DNA from: Dysgonamonadaceae bacterium
GTDB lineage: Bacteria > Bacteroidota > Bacteroidia > Bacteroidales > Azobacteroidaceae
Direction: 5' to 3'
Assembly: GCA_031271125.1 (NCBI GenBank)
Contig: JAISWH010000082.1
Location: 1 to 33,620 of the forward strand
Length of the DNA: 33,620 nt
Shown here: positions 23,286 through 32,555 of the stretch, piece by piece
Layout: each line of letters opens with the position of its first letter
How positions within the stretch are numbered: position 1 is the stretch's first letter
The notes under the pieces: generated by a model
Told to the model about the DNA's origin: nothing
The model's input: the letters and a program-made list of their open reading frames with translations, nothing else
Database searches by the model: none
Made by a program: the position numbers and the translations under genes

Positions 23286-24444
23286 ATTTGAAAATATAAT
23301 TTTCCTTTTTATGGACAATCCGATACATGGAAAAATATACGTTCACCAGAACCTGCATCAAATTATACAAAGGAACTGCCAAATAAAATTTCTTTAAGTG
23401 CAAAAGTGATGCAGTCCTATTTATAATAAACAGTTGGGAAAAGAATTTTATCATATAGCAAGCCACGGATGCACCGCAAAGATACGGCAATGTCAGGGGA
23501 TTCGGATTCAAAAACCACCAGACAAGGCAAGCGATCACGGAAAAAAGGAAAATGACCCTCGAAAAAGATTCCAAACTCCAAATGGCGACAGGCCCTATCC
23601 GGTAAAATTGTTTGATAAACGCTTTGTCTTTTTTTTCCTGTATCCAATCGTAAACATTCAAATCGGTCATAATAACGCTTTCGGATGAAAGTTCAACCTT
23701 CGTATTCGGTTTGGCAGCAATGTCATTGATAAATAAATCATCATCTATTTGCCGCAATGAGCGATGCCGGACTAATCCTTTCTGCTCGTTAAAATGCGTT
23801 TTCGAATAAATCAGGTTGCGTCCGCTTCCCGCATGAGGATGATTAAACAAAGCCATCGAAAGTATCTGCAAATTGGTAAAGAAATAATCGAAAATCATGA
23901 ATTTGGTAAAAAATCCCTCTTCATTTTCTTTTGCGCTCATCCCCAGAACCACATTTTTACTGGTGAAATGACGCGACATCAAACGGATCCAATCTTTCGA
24001 CCGCGTATGGCTGTCGGCTTCGGTAAACAACAGGCAATCGTATTTTGCCGCCTTAATCCCCAACGTTAATCCCAATTTTCTACGGCTTACGTTCCGTGTT
24101 TCAACCGGAATATGTGTAGAATACAAATTGGAATATAGCTCCTGTAGCCGGATAAGTATATTACTATTGTCTTCCGTCATTCCGTCGTTGATGATAATCA
24201 CTTCAAATTGGGGGTAATCCTGTTCTAATAAGGCCGGAAGAAAATCCTGCAAATCGTGAAACCTGTTTCTGACATAAATAATTACGGAAACCGGCGGGGT
24301 ATCGGAAGAAAAACGAATGCGTCCCTTATTAACGGCTCTCATGTAATAATAAGGTTTTCCCAGTACTACCCAATAGAAAATCATTTGGGTAATAAAGCTA
24401 ACTGCCAGTATCGACAACAATATTATTTCAATCAAACTAACCAT
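23272..24444 (-). CDS. membrane-bound GT2 glycosyltransferase
   Basis: The 390-residue protein has an N-terminal membrane helix (about 4-28), a family 2 catalytic domain and several C-terminal helices (about 290-312, 318-345, 358-380). The catalytic marks are VSVIIYVRN, IINDG (84-88), TEADS (141-145) as the DxD-type metal site, a DDD triplet (234-236) as the likely catalytic base region, and QFYR (279-282) in place of the QxxRW motif of processive enzymes. It probably builds a surface polysaccharide or transfers a sugar at the membrane. It starts 3 nt after the lysA stop and overlaps the following gene by 14 nt. The acceptor is unknown. Confidence 0.88.
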   Translation of the reverse strand: MVSLIEIILLSILAVSFITQMIFYWVVLGKPYYYMRAVNKGRIRFSSDTPPVSVIIYVRNRFHDLQDFLPALLEQDYPQFEVIIINDGMTEDNSNILIRLQELYSNLYSTHIPVETRNVSRRKLGLTLGIKAAKYDCLLFTEADSHTRSKDWIRLMSRHFTSKNVVLGMSAKENEEGFFTKFMIFDYFFTNLQILSMALFNHPHAGSGRNLIYSKTHFNEQKGLVRHRSLRQIDDDLFINDIAAKPNTKVELSSESVIMTDLNVYDWIQEKKDKAFIKQFYRIGPVAIWSLESFSRVIFLFSVIACLVWWFLNPNPLTLPYLCGASVACYMIKFFSQLFIINRTASLLHLKKFYLAVPLYNLMQVLVNVYFSMYRIVHKKENYIFKYEKR

Positions 24445-24447
24445 TTT

Positions 24448-25617
24448 TTATATTTTTAAATCTTGAATCGAATCGGAAAAGTAAGATTTCGGCAGGCTCC
24501 GGCAATTGTATTGCATAGCCATAATTTCCCCGTAAGCGCCGGCCGATCGCAATGCAAAATAATCCCCTCTGTGCGCTTTGTTTAGTTTAACCGCTTTGGC
24601 AAAACTATCGGACGATTCACAGACAGGACCTACCACGTCGTAAATGTCTTGCGCCTCGTCGGACGAGAGATTTTCAATCTTGTGATAAGCGCCGTAAAAA
24701 GCAGGCCGGATCAAATCGGTAAAACCGGCGTCGAGTACGACGAATCTTCTGAAAGAGCCTTCCTTTACATACAAAACCTTGGAAATCAACGAACCACACT
24801 GCCCGACAATCGAACGACCGGGTTCAAAATGGATTTTCTGACCGGGTTTTGTCGGAAAATGCTTGTGGAAAATTTCGAACCATGCTTTGAAATCAGGAAT
24901 GGGATTACTGTTAGGATGCTTATAGTCGATACCTAATCCTCCTCCGAAATTAATATTTTCCAAGAAAATCCGGCGCTGTGTCAAATAGCGTTCTATTTCG
25001 ATGGCTTTCACAAAAAGCGCGGCAAAAGGCTCTATTTCGTTAATCTGGGAACCGATATGAAAATGGATGCCGATTAATTTCACGGATGAAATCGAATCCA
25101 AAGTGTTTATAACCTTATTTATCTGATCGAAATTGATTCCAAATTTATCTTCTTTAGTGCCTGTCGTAATGTGCGAATGTGTGTGTGCGTCCACTTCGGG
25201 ATTGATTCGTATTGCTACGTTAGCGATTTTGCCTTTTGCAGCCGCTATTTGGTTAATGACTTCCAATTCGGGAATAGATTCCACATTAAAACAGGAAATA
25301 TCTTCGTCCAATCCGAGTTCAATTTCCCAATCGGCTTTTCCAACTCCGGCAAATACAATCTTTTCCGCAGGAAAACCAGCCTCCAAAGCGGCGCGGATTT
25401 CACCTCCGCTCACACAATCGGCTCCGAATCCCGCCTGGCTGATTATGGACAAAATACGCGGATTCGCATTTGCTTTCACTGCATAATGAATATAATAGTT
25501 GTATTTATTAGCTTCATTGGCAATGGTATTCAATGTCTTTTTCAGAATATCCGTATCGTAATAATAAAATGGCGTTTGTAATTTCTTAAATTTTTCGATC
25601 GGGAATTGTTTTTTCAT
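24448..25617 (-). CDS. lysA: diaminopimelate decarboxylase
   Basis: LysA removes CO2 from meso-diaminopimelate to give L-lysine, using PLP. I use the ATG at 25617 (389 residues); a TTG at 25638 is in frame but less likely. Motifs: TPFYYYD near the start, the PLP lysine in HYAVKAN (K48), GADCVSGGEI, the GIHFHIGSQI block, NFGGGLGIDY, FEPGRSIVG and VGPVCESSD, with the Cys that reaches into the partner active site of the dimer. Everything needed is present. It lies 25 nt behind a severely shortened aspartokinase gene and 3 nt before a glycosyltransferase gene, an unusual mix of lysine and glycan genes in one unit. Confidence 0.96.
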   Translation of the reverse strand: MKKQFPIEKFKKLQTPFYYYDTDILKKTLNTIANEANKYNYYIHYAVKANANPRILSIISQAGFGADCVSGGEIRAALEAGFPAEKIVFAGVGKADWEIELGLDEDISCFNVESIPELEVINQIAAAKGKIANVAIRINPEVDAHTHSHITTGTKEDKFGINFDQINKVINTLDSISSVKLIGIHFHIGSQINEIEPFAALFVKAIEIERYLTQRRIFLENINFGGGLGIDYKHPNSNPIPDFKAWFEIFHKHFPTKPGQKIHFEPGRSIVGQCGSLISKVLYVKEGSFRRFVVLDAGFTDLIRPAFYGAYHKIENLSSDEAQDIYDVVGPVCESSDSFAKAVKLNKAHRGDYFALRSAGAYGEIMAMQYNCRSLPKSYFSDSIQDLKI

Positions 25618-25642
25618 CTTTATACATTTGTTAATCAATTAT

Positions 25643-25999
25643 TTATTCGAATAAATTGTCACTCAAGGCTTGTAGCGCTTGTTTCTTGTCTTTGGAATCA
25701 ATCAGGAGAGAAATATTATAATTACTTCTTCCGTAAGCATTCCGGCAAATATAACCCGGAGTAACATAAAGATCGCTATCCGGATAAGCTTTCATTAATT
25801 GATGCAGCTTTTCACGGATATAAACGGGGTCGGGTTCGGAATTTTTGTCCGTCCGCATGAAATCCAATAAGCGATTGGTCATACCGGCCAAAGCGGAAAA
25901 GACAATAATATGCTTATTCCCTTTCCGCGCCAATTGGGCTACTTCCTTCACCTGCGAAGCGGAAGCAATAGATGAACCTCCGAATTTTAAGACTTTCAT
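25643..25999 (-). pseudogene. internally deleted aspartate kinase (lysC remnant, still open frame)
   Basis: Aspartokinase is normally about 440 residues and makes aspartyl phosphate for lysine and threonine. This open frame has 118 residues that look like three separated pieces of that family: the N-terminus MKVLKFGGSSIASASQVKEV to about residue 46, a middle block REKLHQLMK...YVTPGYICRNAYG (about 47-90) that normally lies near residue 180-215, and the C-terminal ACT-domain end NYNISLLIDSKDKKQALQAL (93-112). The ATP/aspartate-site sequence between them and most of the regulatory domain are absent, yet the frame is intact. The kinase is very unlikely to work. It precedes lysA as lysC would. Alignment to the family is from memory. 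Confidence 0.75.
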
Positions 26000-26034
26000 G
26001 AAAATATAACTTGCTCAAATTTTTAATAATTTTG

Positions 26035-26042
26035 CAAATTTA
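26035..26042 (-). promoter_or_regulatory. -7 promoter element for the lysC-remnant/lysA/glycosyltransferase unit
   Basis: TAAATTTG on the minus strand fits TAnnTTTG, 35 nt before the ATG at 25999; no clear -33 box. Confidence 0.35.
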
Positions 26043-26115
26043 CAAAAATTATTCGATGAAGTATGTAAACTTTTGTAAATTTTCATCCTATGTGTGTAAT
26101 CCGAAAAAATTTCAC

Positions 26116-26123
26116 TAAATTTG
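26116..26123 (+). promoter_or_regulatory. -7 promoter element for the carboxynorspermidine synthase-like gene
   Basis: TAAATTTG fits TAnnTTTG, 22 nt before the ATG at 26146; the -33 position holds TGTG, a partial match. Confidence 0.4.
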
Positions 26124-26145
26124 TCCCTCAAATAAAAAAACAAAT

Positions 26146-27354
26146 ATGTCAAAAGTAATCATCATCGGTGCAGGAGGTGTGGGAACGGTAGTCGCCCACA
26201 AAGTAGCCCAAAATCATGCCGCTTTCACGGAAATCATATTGGCAAGCCGTACCAAATCCAAATGCGACGCCATCGCCGACGCTATTGGAACCAAGTATGG
26301 CAACCGAAAAATACAAACCGCGCAAGTTGATGCGGACAATGTCCCCGAACTGGTAGCCCTATTCCAAAAATTCCAACCGGAACTGGTAATTAACGTAGCT
26401 TTACCCTATCAGGACTTAACAATTATGGACGCTTGCCTGGAAGCGGGAGTCAATTACTTAGATACAGCCAACTACGAGCCTAAAGACGAAGCCAAATTCG
26501 AATACAAATGGCAATGGGCTTACCGCGACCGGTTTGAAAAAGCCGGATTGACCGCCATTCTCGGCTGTGGATTCGATCCCGGTGCATGTAGCGTTTTCAC
26601 GGCCTACGCCGCCAAACATCATTTCAGCCGGATGGACGAATTGGACATCGTCGATTGCAATGCCGGCGATCACGGAAAGGCTTTCGCTACCAATTTCAAT
26701 CCGGAAATCAACATCCGTGAAGTTACCCAGAAAGGCAGGTATTGGGAAAACGGGAAATGGATCGCCACCGAGCCGCACGAAATACATAAGCCGCTGATTT
26801 ATCCGAATATAGGAACCAAAGAATCGTATGTAATTTATCATGAAGAACTCGAATCTTTAGTGAAGAATTTCCCAACGCTCAAAAAGGCCCGTTTCTGGAT
26901 GACTTTCGGACAGGAATACCTTACCCATTTGCGCGTGATTCAAAACATCGGCATGGCGCGCATTGATCCGGTTCTTTACAATGGCGTCGAAATCATTCCC
27001 ATTCAATTCCTGAAAGCTGTATTACCCGATCCGGGCGAACTGGGAAAAAATTATACCGGCGAGACCAGCATCGGCTGCCATATCAAAGGCCTCGACAAAA
27101 CAGGAAAAGAAATAACTTACTATATTTACAACAACTGCAAACATCAGGATGCTTATCAGGAAACCGGCGCTCAGGGCGTCAGTTACACAACCGGCGTTCC
27201 CGCTACCATCGGCGCATTGATGTTTGTGAAAGGCCTTTGGCGTAAACCGGGCGTTTTCAATGTAGAAGAGTTTGATCCCGATCCATTTATGGAGCAGATG
27301 AACGAACAAGGTTTGCCTTGGCATGAGATTTTTAACTCGGATTATGAGTTTTGA
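26146..27354 (+). CDS. saccharopine dehydrogenase-family protein, probably carboxynorspermidine synthase
   Basis: The 402-residue protein starts with a nucleotide-binding motif, VIIIGAGGVGTVVAHK, and has the family features INVALPYQDLTIMDAC, GVNYLDTANYEP and GCGFDPGACSVFTAYAA. Among saccharopine-dehydrogenase-like proteins this pattern and length match the carboxynorspermidine/carboxyspermidine synthases of Bacteroidota and Vibrio, which make carboxyspermidine from putrescine and aspartate semialdehyde with NADPH, the first step of the alternative spermidine route. The decarboxylase partner (nspC) is not in the window. Its proximity to lysA and a lysC remnant is of interest because aspartate semialdehyde is a shared intermediate. 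A true lysine-forming saccharopine dehydrogenase is the less likely alternative. Confidence 0.85.
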   Translation: MSKVIIIGAGGVGTVVAHKVAQNHAAFTEIILASRTKSKCDAIADAIGTKYGNRKIQTAQVDADNVPELVALFQKFQPELVINVALPYQDLTIMDACLEAGVNYLDTANYEPKDEAKFEYKWQWAYRDRFEKAGLTAILGCGFDPGACSVFTAYAAKHHFSRMDELDIVDCNAGDHGKAFATNFNPEINIREVTQKGRYWENGKWIATEPHEIHKPLIYPNIGTKESYVIYHEELESLVKNFPTLKKARFWMTFGQEYLTHLRVIQNIGMARIDPVLYNGVEIIPIQFLKAVLPDPGELGKNYTGETSIGCHIKGLDKTGKEITYYIYNNCKHQDAYQETGAQGVSYTTGVPATIGALMFVKGLWRKPGVFNVEEFDPDPFMEQMNEQGLPWHEIFNSDYEF

Positions 27355-27415
27355 ATTAAATCAGATGATTGCAAAACACGTATGACTCATTTAATTTTAA
27401 ATAAATTTTACAACT

Positions 27416-28438
27416 ATGAACGAAAAAACAAAACCCGCAGAAAACAGCAATGCGGAAAAATTGAAAGCCTTGCATGCGGCAATGGACAAAATTGAGAAGA
27501 ATTACGGCAAAGGTTCCATCATGAAAATGGGCGACAGCGTCGTCGAAGAAATAGCCGTTATCCCTTCCGGGTCGGTGGCTTTGAATGCGGCTTTAGGCGT
27601 GGGCGGTTATCCGAGGGGACGGGTCATTGAAATCTACGGCCCCGAATCTTCGGGAAAAACAACACTGGCTATTCACGCCATTGCGCAAGCCCAGAAAGCG
27701 GGCGGCATCGCCGCATTTATCGACGCGGAACACGCTTTCGACCGCTTCTATGCCGAAAAATTAGGCGTAGACATAGAAAACCTTTGGATTTCCCAACCCG
27801 ATTCGGGCGAACAAGCCTTGGAAATTACCGAACAACTGATCCGTTCTTCGGCTATCGACATTGTCGTGATCGACTCCGTAGCCGCTTTGACGCCCAAAGC
27901 CGAACTGGAAGGCGAAATGGGCGATTCCAAAATGGGATTGCAAGCCCGCCTGATGTCGCAAGCTTTGCGTAAACTCACGGCCGCCATCAATAAAACCAAC
28001 ACAACTTGCATTTTCATCAACCAGCTACGCGATAAAATAGGTATCATGTTCGGAAATCCCGAAACAACAACCGGCGGTAACGCTTTGAAATTCTATGCTT
28101 CCGTCCGTCTGGATATTCGCCGTATTTCGCAAATCAAAGATGGCGAGGAAGTAATCGGCAACCAGACCCGCGTAAAAGTGGTGAAAAACAAAGTTGCTCC
28201 TCCTTTCCGCAAAGCCGAATTTGACATCATGTTCGGCGAAGGCATATCCAAAACCGGGGAATTGGTTGACTTGGGAGCTGAGTTGAGCATTATTAAGAAA
28301 AGCGGAAGCTGGTACAGCTACAACGACGCTAAATTAGGACAAGGCCGCGAATCCGCTAAAGACTGCCTGCGCGACAATCCCGAGTTGGCGGACGAAATCG
28401 AAGCTAAAATCATGGAAGCGTTAAAAGCGAAGAAGTGA
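27416..28438 (+). CDS. recA: recombinase RecA
   Basis: RecA forms filaments on single-stranded DNA, drives strand exchange and triggers repair responses. The 340-residue length is usual. Motifs: the [13 protein letters not shown] start block, Walker [10 protein letters not shown] (75-83), catalytic Glu in [17 protein letters not shown], Walker [11 protein letters not shown], and the DNA-binding loops [16 protein letters not shown] and [24 protein letters not shown]. The C-terminal domain ends in a Lys/Glu-rich helix. The gap from the upstream gene is 61 nt. I see no LexA-type operator in it. Its TGA overlaps the GTG start of tdk by 4 nt. Confidence 0.98.
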   Translation: MNEKTKPAENSNAEKLKALHAAMDKIEKNYGKGSIMKMGDSVVEEIAVIPSGSVALNAALGVGGYPRGRVIEIYGPESSGKTTLAIHAIAQAQKAGGIAAFIDAEHAFDRFYAEKLGVDIENLWISQPDSGEQALEITEQLIRSSAIDIVVIDSVAALTPKAELEGEMGDSKMGLQARLMSQALRKLTAAINKTNTTCIFINQLRDKIGIMFGNPETTTGGNALKFYASVRLDIRRISQIKDGEEVIGNQTRVKVVKNKVAPPFRKAEFDIMFGEGISKTGELVDLGAELSIIKKSGSWYSYNDAKLGQGRESAKDCLRDNPELADEIEAKIMEALKAKK

Positions 28439-29034
28439 ACAATTTCAACGAAAACAATCTGTTTAATCCCGACCGCACCGGTTCCATCGAAGTCATTTGC
28501 GGATCCATGTTTTCCGGTAAAACCGAAGAACTGATCCGCAGATTACGGCGAGCGGTATTTGCCCGGCAAAAAGTGGAAATTTTCAAACCTGCTATGGAAA
28601 TCCGGTATTCCAAAGAAGAAATCGTATCACACGACCAAAACACTATCCCCGGTACACCGGTCGAAAATTCGGGAAATATTCTACTCCTTTCGAGCGATAT
28701 TGATGTTGTAGGCATTGATGAAGCTCAGTTTTTCGACGACGGTCTTCCTTATGTATGCAACCAATTAGCCGAACAAGGCATCCGGGTCATTGTCGCCGGT
28801 TTGGATATGGATTATAAAGGCAATCCTTTCGGACCGATACCGGCGCTTTGCGCCATTGCCGAGGACGTTACCAAAGTTCATGCCATTTGCGTAAAATGTG
28901 GAAAATTAGCAAATTATTCGCACCGGCTCGTTAAGAACGAAAAGTTGGTATTGTTGGGGGAAAAGGAAGAATATCAGCCCTTGTGCCGCGAATGTTACAA
29001 TCGCGTAACTGCTTTGTTGAAAGATATCGTTTGA
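28435..29034 (+). CDS. tdk: thymidine kinase
   Basis: Tdk phosphorylates thymidine and deoxyuridine for salvage. The 199-residue protein has the P-loop GSMFSGKTE (23-31), the [12 protein letters not shown] block, Walker B-like [12 protein letters not shown] with the catalytic Glu, the lasso region [17 protein letters not shown], and two Cys pairs (CVKC and CREC) for the structural zinc. I accept a GTG start at 28435, overlapping the recA stop (GTGA), because the conserved core begins only about 18 residues in and no ATG lies between. Coupling to recA would give joint translation. It converges with der after 12 nt with no terminator hairpin visible. Confidence 0.96.
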   Translation: MNNFNENNLFNPDRTGSIEVICGSMFSGKTEELIRRLRRAVFARQKVEIFKPAMEIRYSKEEIVSHDQNTIPGTPVENSGNILLLSSDIDVVGIDEAQFFDDGLPYVCNQLAEQGIRVIVAGLDMDYKGNPFGPIPALCAIAEDVTKVHAICVKCGKLANYSHRLVKNEKLVLLGEKEEYQPLCRECYNRVTALLKDIV

Positions 29035-29046
29035 ATCTTACATTTA

Positions 29047-30357
29047 TCACTTCTCCCGCATAAAAACATGAATCGGAGTCCCCGTCATCACCCAATGCTT
29101 CCGAATCTGGTTTTCAAGAAAACGTTTATAAGGCTCCTTCACCCATTGCGGCAGATTGCAGAAAAAAACAAAGCTCGGAATAGCCGTCTTGGGTAATTGC
29201 GTAATATACTTGATTTTAACTACTTTCCCCTTGTACATCGGCGGAGGTGTTTTTTCAATAATCGGAAGTAAGACTTCGTTCAGTTTGTGAGTAGGAATTT
29301 TTGTATTCCTTGTTTGGTAAACCGTATTCGCAGTTTCCAATATTTTGAAAATCCGTTGTTTGGTAAGCGCAGAAGCGAAAATAACCGGCACATCGGTAAA
29401 AGGAGCCGTTCGTTCACGAACGGCATTCTCAAAAGTTTTGATTACTTTCTGGTCTTTGTTTTCCACCAAATCCCACTTGTTTACAACGATTACCAAACCT
29501 TTTCCATTCTTTTGAATCAGTGAAAAAATATTCATATCCTGTGATTCGATACCTCGCGTAGCGTCAAGCATCAGGATACAGACGTCGGCGTTTTCGATAG
29601 CCCTGATAGCCCTGATAACCGAATAATATTCCAAATCTTCATTGACCTTCCCTTTTTTACGGATACCTGCCGTATCGACTAAATAAAAATTTAAGCCGAA
29701 TTTATCGTATAAAGTGTAGATAGAATCGCGCGTAGTACCGGCGACGTCGGTTACAATATTCCGCTCTTCGCCGATGAAAGCATTGACTAAGGATGATTTA
29801 CCGGCGTTGGGACGGCCTACAATCGCTATTTTAGGAATATCTTCTTCGGTTTTTTCTTCTTTGTTGTCGAACTTGGAAACCAAAAAATCCAATAGTTCAC
29901 CGGTTCCCGAACCATTGATGGCCGAAATCGAGTAAGGTTCGCCCAAGCCCAAAGCATAAAATTCTGCCGATTGCGAATGGAGATCGAAAGTATCGGCTTT
30001 GTTGGAAATCAAGACAACCGGCTTTTTACTTCGGCGAAGCATATCGGCAATTTGTTCGTCCAAATCGGTAATTCCGGTTAAAACATCCACGATGAACAAT
30101 ATTACATTGGCTTCTTCGATAGCGATTTGCACTTGTTTGTTGATTTCCCCTTCGAAAACGTCTTCCGAATGAAGCACCCAACCGCCGGTGTCGATGACGG
30201 AAAATTCTTTGCCTGTCCACTCCGCTTTGCCGTATTGGCGATCGCGTGTAGTGCCGGCCTCTTCATTCACGATGGCTTGCCGTGTCTGTGTCAGGCGATT
30301 GAATAAGGTCGATTTTCCTACATTCGGGCGACCTACTATGGCGACAATATTACTCAT
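29047..30357 (-). CDS. der: ribosome biogenesis GTPase Der (EngA)
   Basis: Der is a cytoplasmic GTPase needed for maturation of the 50S subunit. The 436-residue protein has two GTPase domains in tandem, each with its own P-loop: GRPNVGKST (8-16) and GRPNAGKSS (about 181-189); DTGGW and DTAGI as switch II; NKAD and NKWD as guanine-specificity motifs. A C-terminal KH-like domain follows, ending with [13 protein letters not shown]. It is the last gene of the yceD-rpmF-fabH-era-der unit; a GC-rich inverted repeat fills the 91-nt gap from era. Confidence 0.97.
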   Translation of the reverse strand: MSNIVAIVGRPNVGKSTLFNRLTQTRQAIVNEEAGTTRDRQYGKAEWTGKEFSVIDTGGWVLHSEDVFEGEINKQVQIAIEEANVILFIVDVLTGITDLDEQIADMLRRSKKPVVLISNKADTFDLHSQSAEFYALGLGEPYSISAINGSGTGELLDFLVSKFDNKEEKTEEDIPKIAIVGRPNAGKSSLVNAFIGEERNIVTDVAGTTRDSIYTLYDKFGLNFYLVDTAGIRKKGKVNEDLEYYSVIRAIRAIENADVCILMLDATRGIESQDMNIFSLIQKNGKGLVIVVNKWDLVENKDQKVIKTFENAVRERTAPFTDVPVIFASALTKQRIFKILETANTVYQTRNTKIPTHKLNEVLLPIIEKTPPPMYKGKVVKIKYITQLPKTAIPSFVFFCNLPQWVKEPYKRFLENQIRKHWVMTGTPIHVFMREK

Positions 30358-30380
30358 TTGATTTTAAAGATTTAGTGATT

Positions 30381-30466
30381 ACCCCCCAGCCCCCTAAAGA
30401 AGGAGTTTGAGGCAACGGGTTTGAATATTCTACTACGGCGTCCCCCTTTTAGGGGGCTAAGGGATT
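30381..30466. repeat. GC-rich inverted repeat between era and der, overlapping the era stop
   Basis: AGCCCCCTAAA (30388-30398) is the reverse complement of 30448-30458, with about 50 nt between. The left arm is preceded by TACCCCCC, and the right arm holds CCCCCTTTTAGGGGG. The TACCCCCCAGCCCC core is shared with the locus at 22098-22122. It supplies the era stop codon (30449-30451) and could form a large stem in the era-der mRNA. Confidence 0.75.
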
Positions 30467-31336
30467 ATATCCAAATTTCCGCAACAAACTATCCCGATTC
30501 CTCCAGTCTTTCTCGACGCGGACAAAGATTTCAAGAAAAATTTTCTTGTCAAAAAACCGTTCAAGGTCTTTACGCGCCATTGAGCCGACTTTTTTTATGG
30601 CTTTTCCCTGATCGCCGATGATGATGCCTTTTTGCGATTCCCGTTCGACGATAATCAGGGTTTTGATATGAATCAAATCCGGACTTTCCGTAAATTGTTC
30701 GACAGCGACTTCGACCGAATAGGGAATTTCCTTCTGATAGTATAACAAAATTTTCTCACGGATGATTTCCGTAACAAAAAACCTTGCAGGTCTGTCTGTC
30801 AGCGCATCTTTCTCAAAATAAGGCGGCGAATCGGGAATCAAAGTTTCAATCCGCTTTTTGAGGTAATCAATATTGAATTTATTGGTTGCCGAAATCGGAA
30901 TAATTTCCGCTTGCGGCAAAAGCGTCTGCCATTCGGCAACGCTTTTTTCCAATGCTTTTTGATGCGTCAAATCAATTTTATTGATGACTAACAAAACCGG
31001 GGAGGTTGTTTTTTTTACCCGTTCCAGAAAAAAATCATTTTTGTCGATTTTTTCCACTACATCGGTCACATACAACAACACGTCGGCGTCGTTTAAAGCC
31101 GATTGGGAAAAATTTAACATGCTCTCCTGCAATTTATAATTCGGTCGTAAAACGCCCGGTGTATCGGAATAAACGATTTGCATCTCGTCGGTATTGACAA
31201 TGCCCATAATCCGGTGGCGGGTAGTCTGCGCTTTGGATGTGATGATGGAAATATGTTCACCCACCAATAGATTCATCAAAGTTGATTTCCCGACATTCGG
31301 ATTTCCGACGATGTTTACAAATCCCGATTTATGCAT
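30449..31336 (-). CDS. era: GTPase Era
   Basis: Era binds 16S rRNA near its 3' end and checks 30S maturation. The 295-residue protein has P-loop GNPNVGKST (11-19), the switch I segment SKAQTTRHRIMG, DTPG in switch II, NKID, and the SATN G5 motif. A C-terminal KH domain has IIIGDQGKAIKKVG. The family usually ends with LRKFGY or a few residues more; here NPLAP follows, coded by the GC-rich repeat at 30381-30466, so the natural end has been replaced by repeat sequence. Its start overlaps the fabH stop by 8 nt. Confidence 0.97.
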   Translation of the reverse strand: MHKSGFVNIVGNPNVGKSTLMNLLVGEHISIITSKAQTTRHRIMGIVNTDEMQIVYSDTPGVLRPNYKLQESMLNFSQSALNDADVLLYVTDVVEKIDKNDFFLERVKKTTSPVLLVINKIDLTHQKALEKSVAEWQTLLPQAEIIPISATNKFNIDYLKKRIETLIPDSPPYFEKDALTDRPARFFVTEIIREKILLYYQKEIPYSVEVAVEQFTESPDLIHIKTLIIVERESQKGIIIGDQGKAIKKVGSMARKDLERFFDKKIFLEIFVRVEKDWRNRDSLLRKFGYNPLAP

Positions 31337-32327
31337 TATATCCCCATTTCAGGTAAACGGCGCCCCAGGTATAACCGGCTCCAAAGGCAGTGAGAATCAC
31401 TTTGTCGCCTTTCTGCATGTGTTTTTCCCAATCCCACAAACAAAGCGGAATGGTTCCGGCGCTCGAATTGCCGTATTTATCAATATTGACCATGACTTTG
31501 TTGATCGGGATCTCCAAGCGGTGAGCTACGGCTTCGATAATCCGAAGGTTAGCCTGGTGAGGAACTACCCACCGGACATCGTCTTTGGACAAATTATTTC
31601 TTTTCATGACTTCTTCACAAACATCCGCCATAGCGGTTATGGCGCGTTTGAAGACCACTTTTCCGTCTTGGTGGATGAAATGCAAGCGTTGATCGACTGA
31701 TTCGTGGCTTGCCGGATTGACCGATCCTCCGCCAAACATGTGCAGGTGTTCCAAACTGTTACCGTCTACATGCATGATGGAATCAATGATTCCTTCTTCT
31801 TCTTCAGTCGCTTCCAGCAAAGCAACTCCACAGGCGTCCGAAAAAATCGGGCAGGTGTTCCTGTCCATCGTGTCGGTAACCGCCGACAAAACATCTCCGG
31901 CAATGACCATCACTTTTTTATATTTTCCGGATGTAATAAAAGATTGGGCGACTTCCAAAGCAAAAATATAACCGCTACAGGCAGCCGACAGATCAAAACC
32001 GAAAGCGTTAGTCATTCCCATCCGGTAAGCAATCAGCGACGCGGAATTAGGAAGAATATAATCGGGAGTAGAGGTAGCAAAGATAATCGCTTCGATTTCC
32101 AAAGGATCAAAATCTTTTTTACTTCTCAAATTTTCTATTGCTTTTTCGGCCAAATACGTTACCCCGATCCCTTCCTCCGGTTTCAGGATGCGTCGTTCCT
32201 TGATACCTATTCTTTGGATAATCCATTCGTCGGAAGTATCCACATAAGTAGAAATTTCTTCATTTGTCAAGACATATTCGGGAGTATAGCCGCCAATAGC
32301 GGTTATTACAGCATGAACTTTGCTCAT
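31329..32327 (-). CDS. fabH: 3-oxoacyl-ACP synthase III
   Basis: FabH starts fatty-acid synthesis by joining acyl-CoA with malonyl-ACP. The 332-residue protein contains the full catalytic triad: Cys in SAACSGY (C117), His in VPHQANLRI (H257) and Asn in YGNSSAGTIPL (N287). The N-terminal half has the substrate-loop block SDEWIIQRIGIKERR. It lies between rpmF (11 nt upstream) and era (8-nt overlap), in the order yceD-rpmF-fabH often seen in bacteria (plsX is missing here), so lipid and ribosome supply are expressed together. Confidence 0.97.
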   Translation of the reverse strand: MSKVHAVITAIGGYTPEYVLTNEEISTYVDTSDEWIIQRIGIKERRILKPEEGIGVTYLAEKAIENLRSKKDFDPLEIEAIIFATSTPDYILPNSASLIAYRMGMTNAFGFDLSAACSGYIFALEVAQSFITSGKYKKVMVIAGDVLSAVTDTMDRNTCPIFSDACGVALLEATEEEEGIIDSIMHVDGNSLEHLHMFGGGSVNPASHESVDQRLHFIHQDGKVVFKRAITAMADVCEEVMKRNNLSKDDVRWVVPHQANLRIIEAVAHRLEIPINKVMVNIDKYGNSSAGTIPLCLWDWEKHMQKGDKVILTAFGAGYTWGAVYLKWGYNA

Positions 32328-32338
32328 AATTTCATTGA

Positions 32339-32527
32339 CTATGCTTTCGTTTTGTCAATGATTACTTTTCCTTTATAGTACAATTTTCCTTCATACCAAT
32401 GCGCTCTGTGGTACAAGTGGTATTCACCCGTTGTCGGGTCGATAGCTAATTGGGGAATAACCGCATGATCATGCGATCTTCTTTTGTCTCTTCTGGTTTT
32501 ACCAACTCTTCGTTTAGGATGTGCCAT
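32339..32527 (-). CDS. rpmF: 50S ribosomal protein L32
   Basis: The 62-residue basic protein opens with [20 protein letters not shown], the standard L32 start (PKRR...SRRD-type), followed by the short beta region [24 protein letters not shown]. It is a small structural protein of the large ribosomal subunit. The version lacks the Cys pairs, so it is the zinc-free type. It follows the yceD gene after 28 nt, the usual arrangement. Confidence 0.97.
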   Translation of the reverse strand: MAHPKRRVGKTRRDKRRSHDHAVIPQLAIDPTTGEYHLYHRAHWYEGKLYYKGKVIIDKTKA

Positions 32528-32555
32528 TTTATTTTAGTTTTAAATATTTTATTAA

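Noticed and set aside
25171..25581. Open frame of 136 codons opposite lysA
   Set aside because: Shadow of a clear lysA gene; no protein features.
25618..25638. Upstream TTG start for lysA
   Set aside because: An ATG at 25617 gives the normal family length; the TTG would add seven unconserved residues.
31704..32378. Open frame of 224 codons opposite fabH
   Set aside because: FabH has its complete catalytic triad on the other strand; the antisense product is Arg/Ser/Phe-rich without recognisable motifs.
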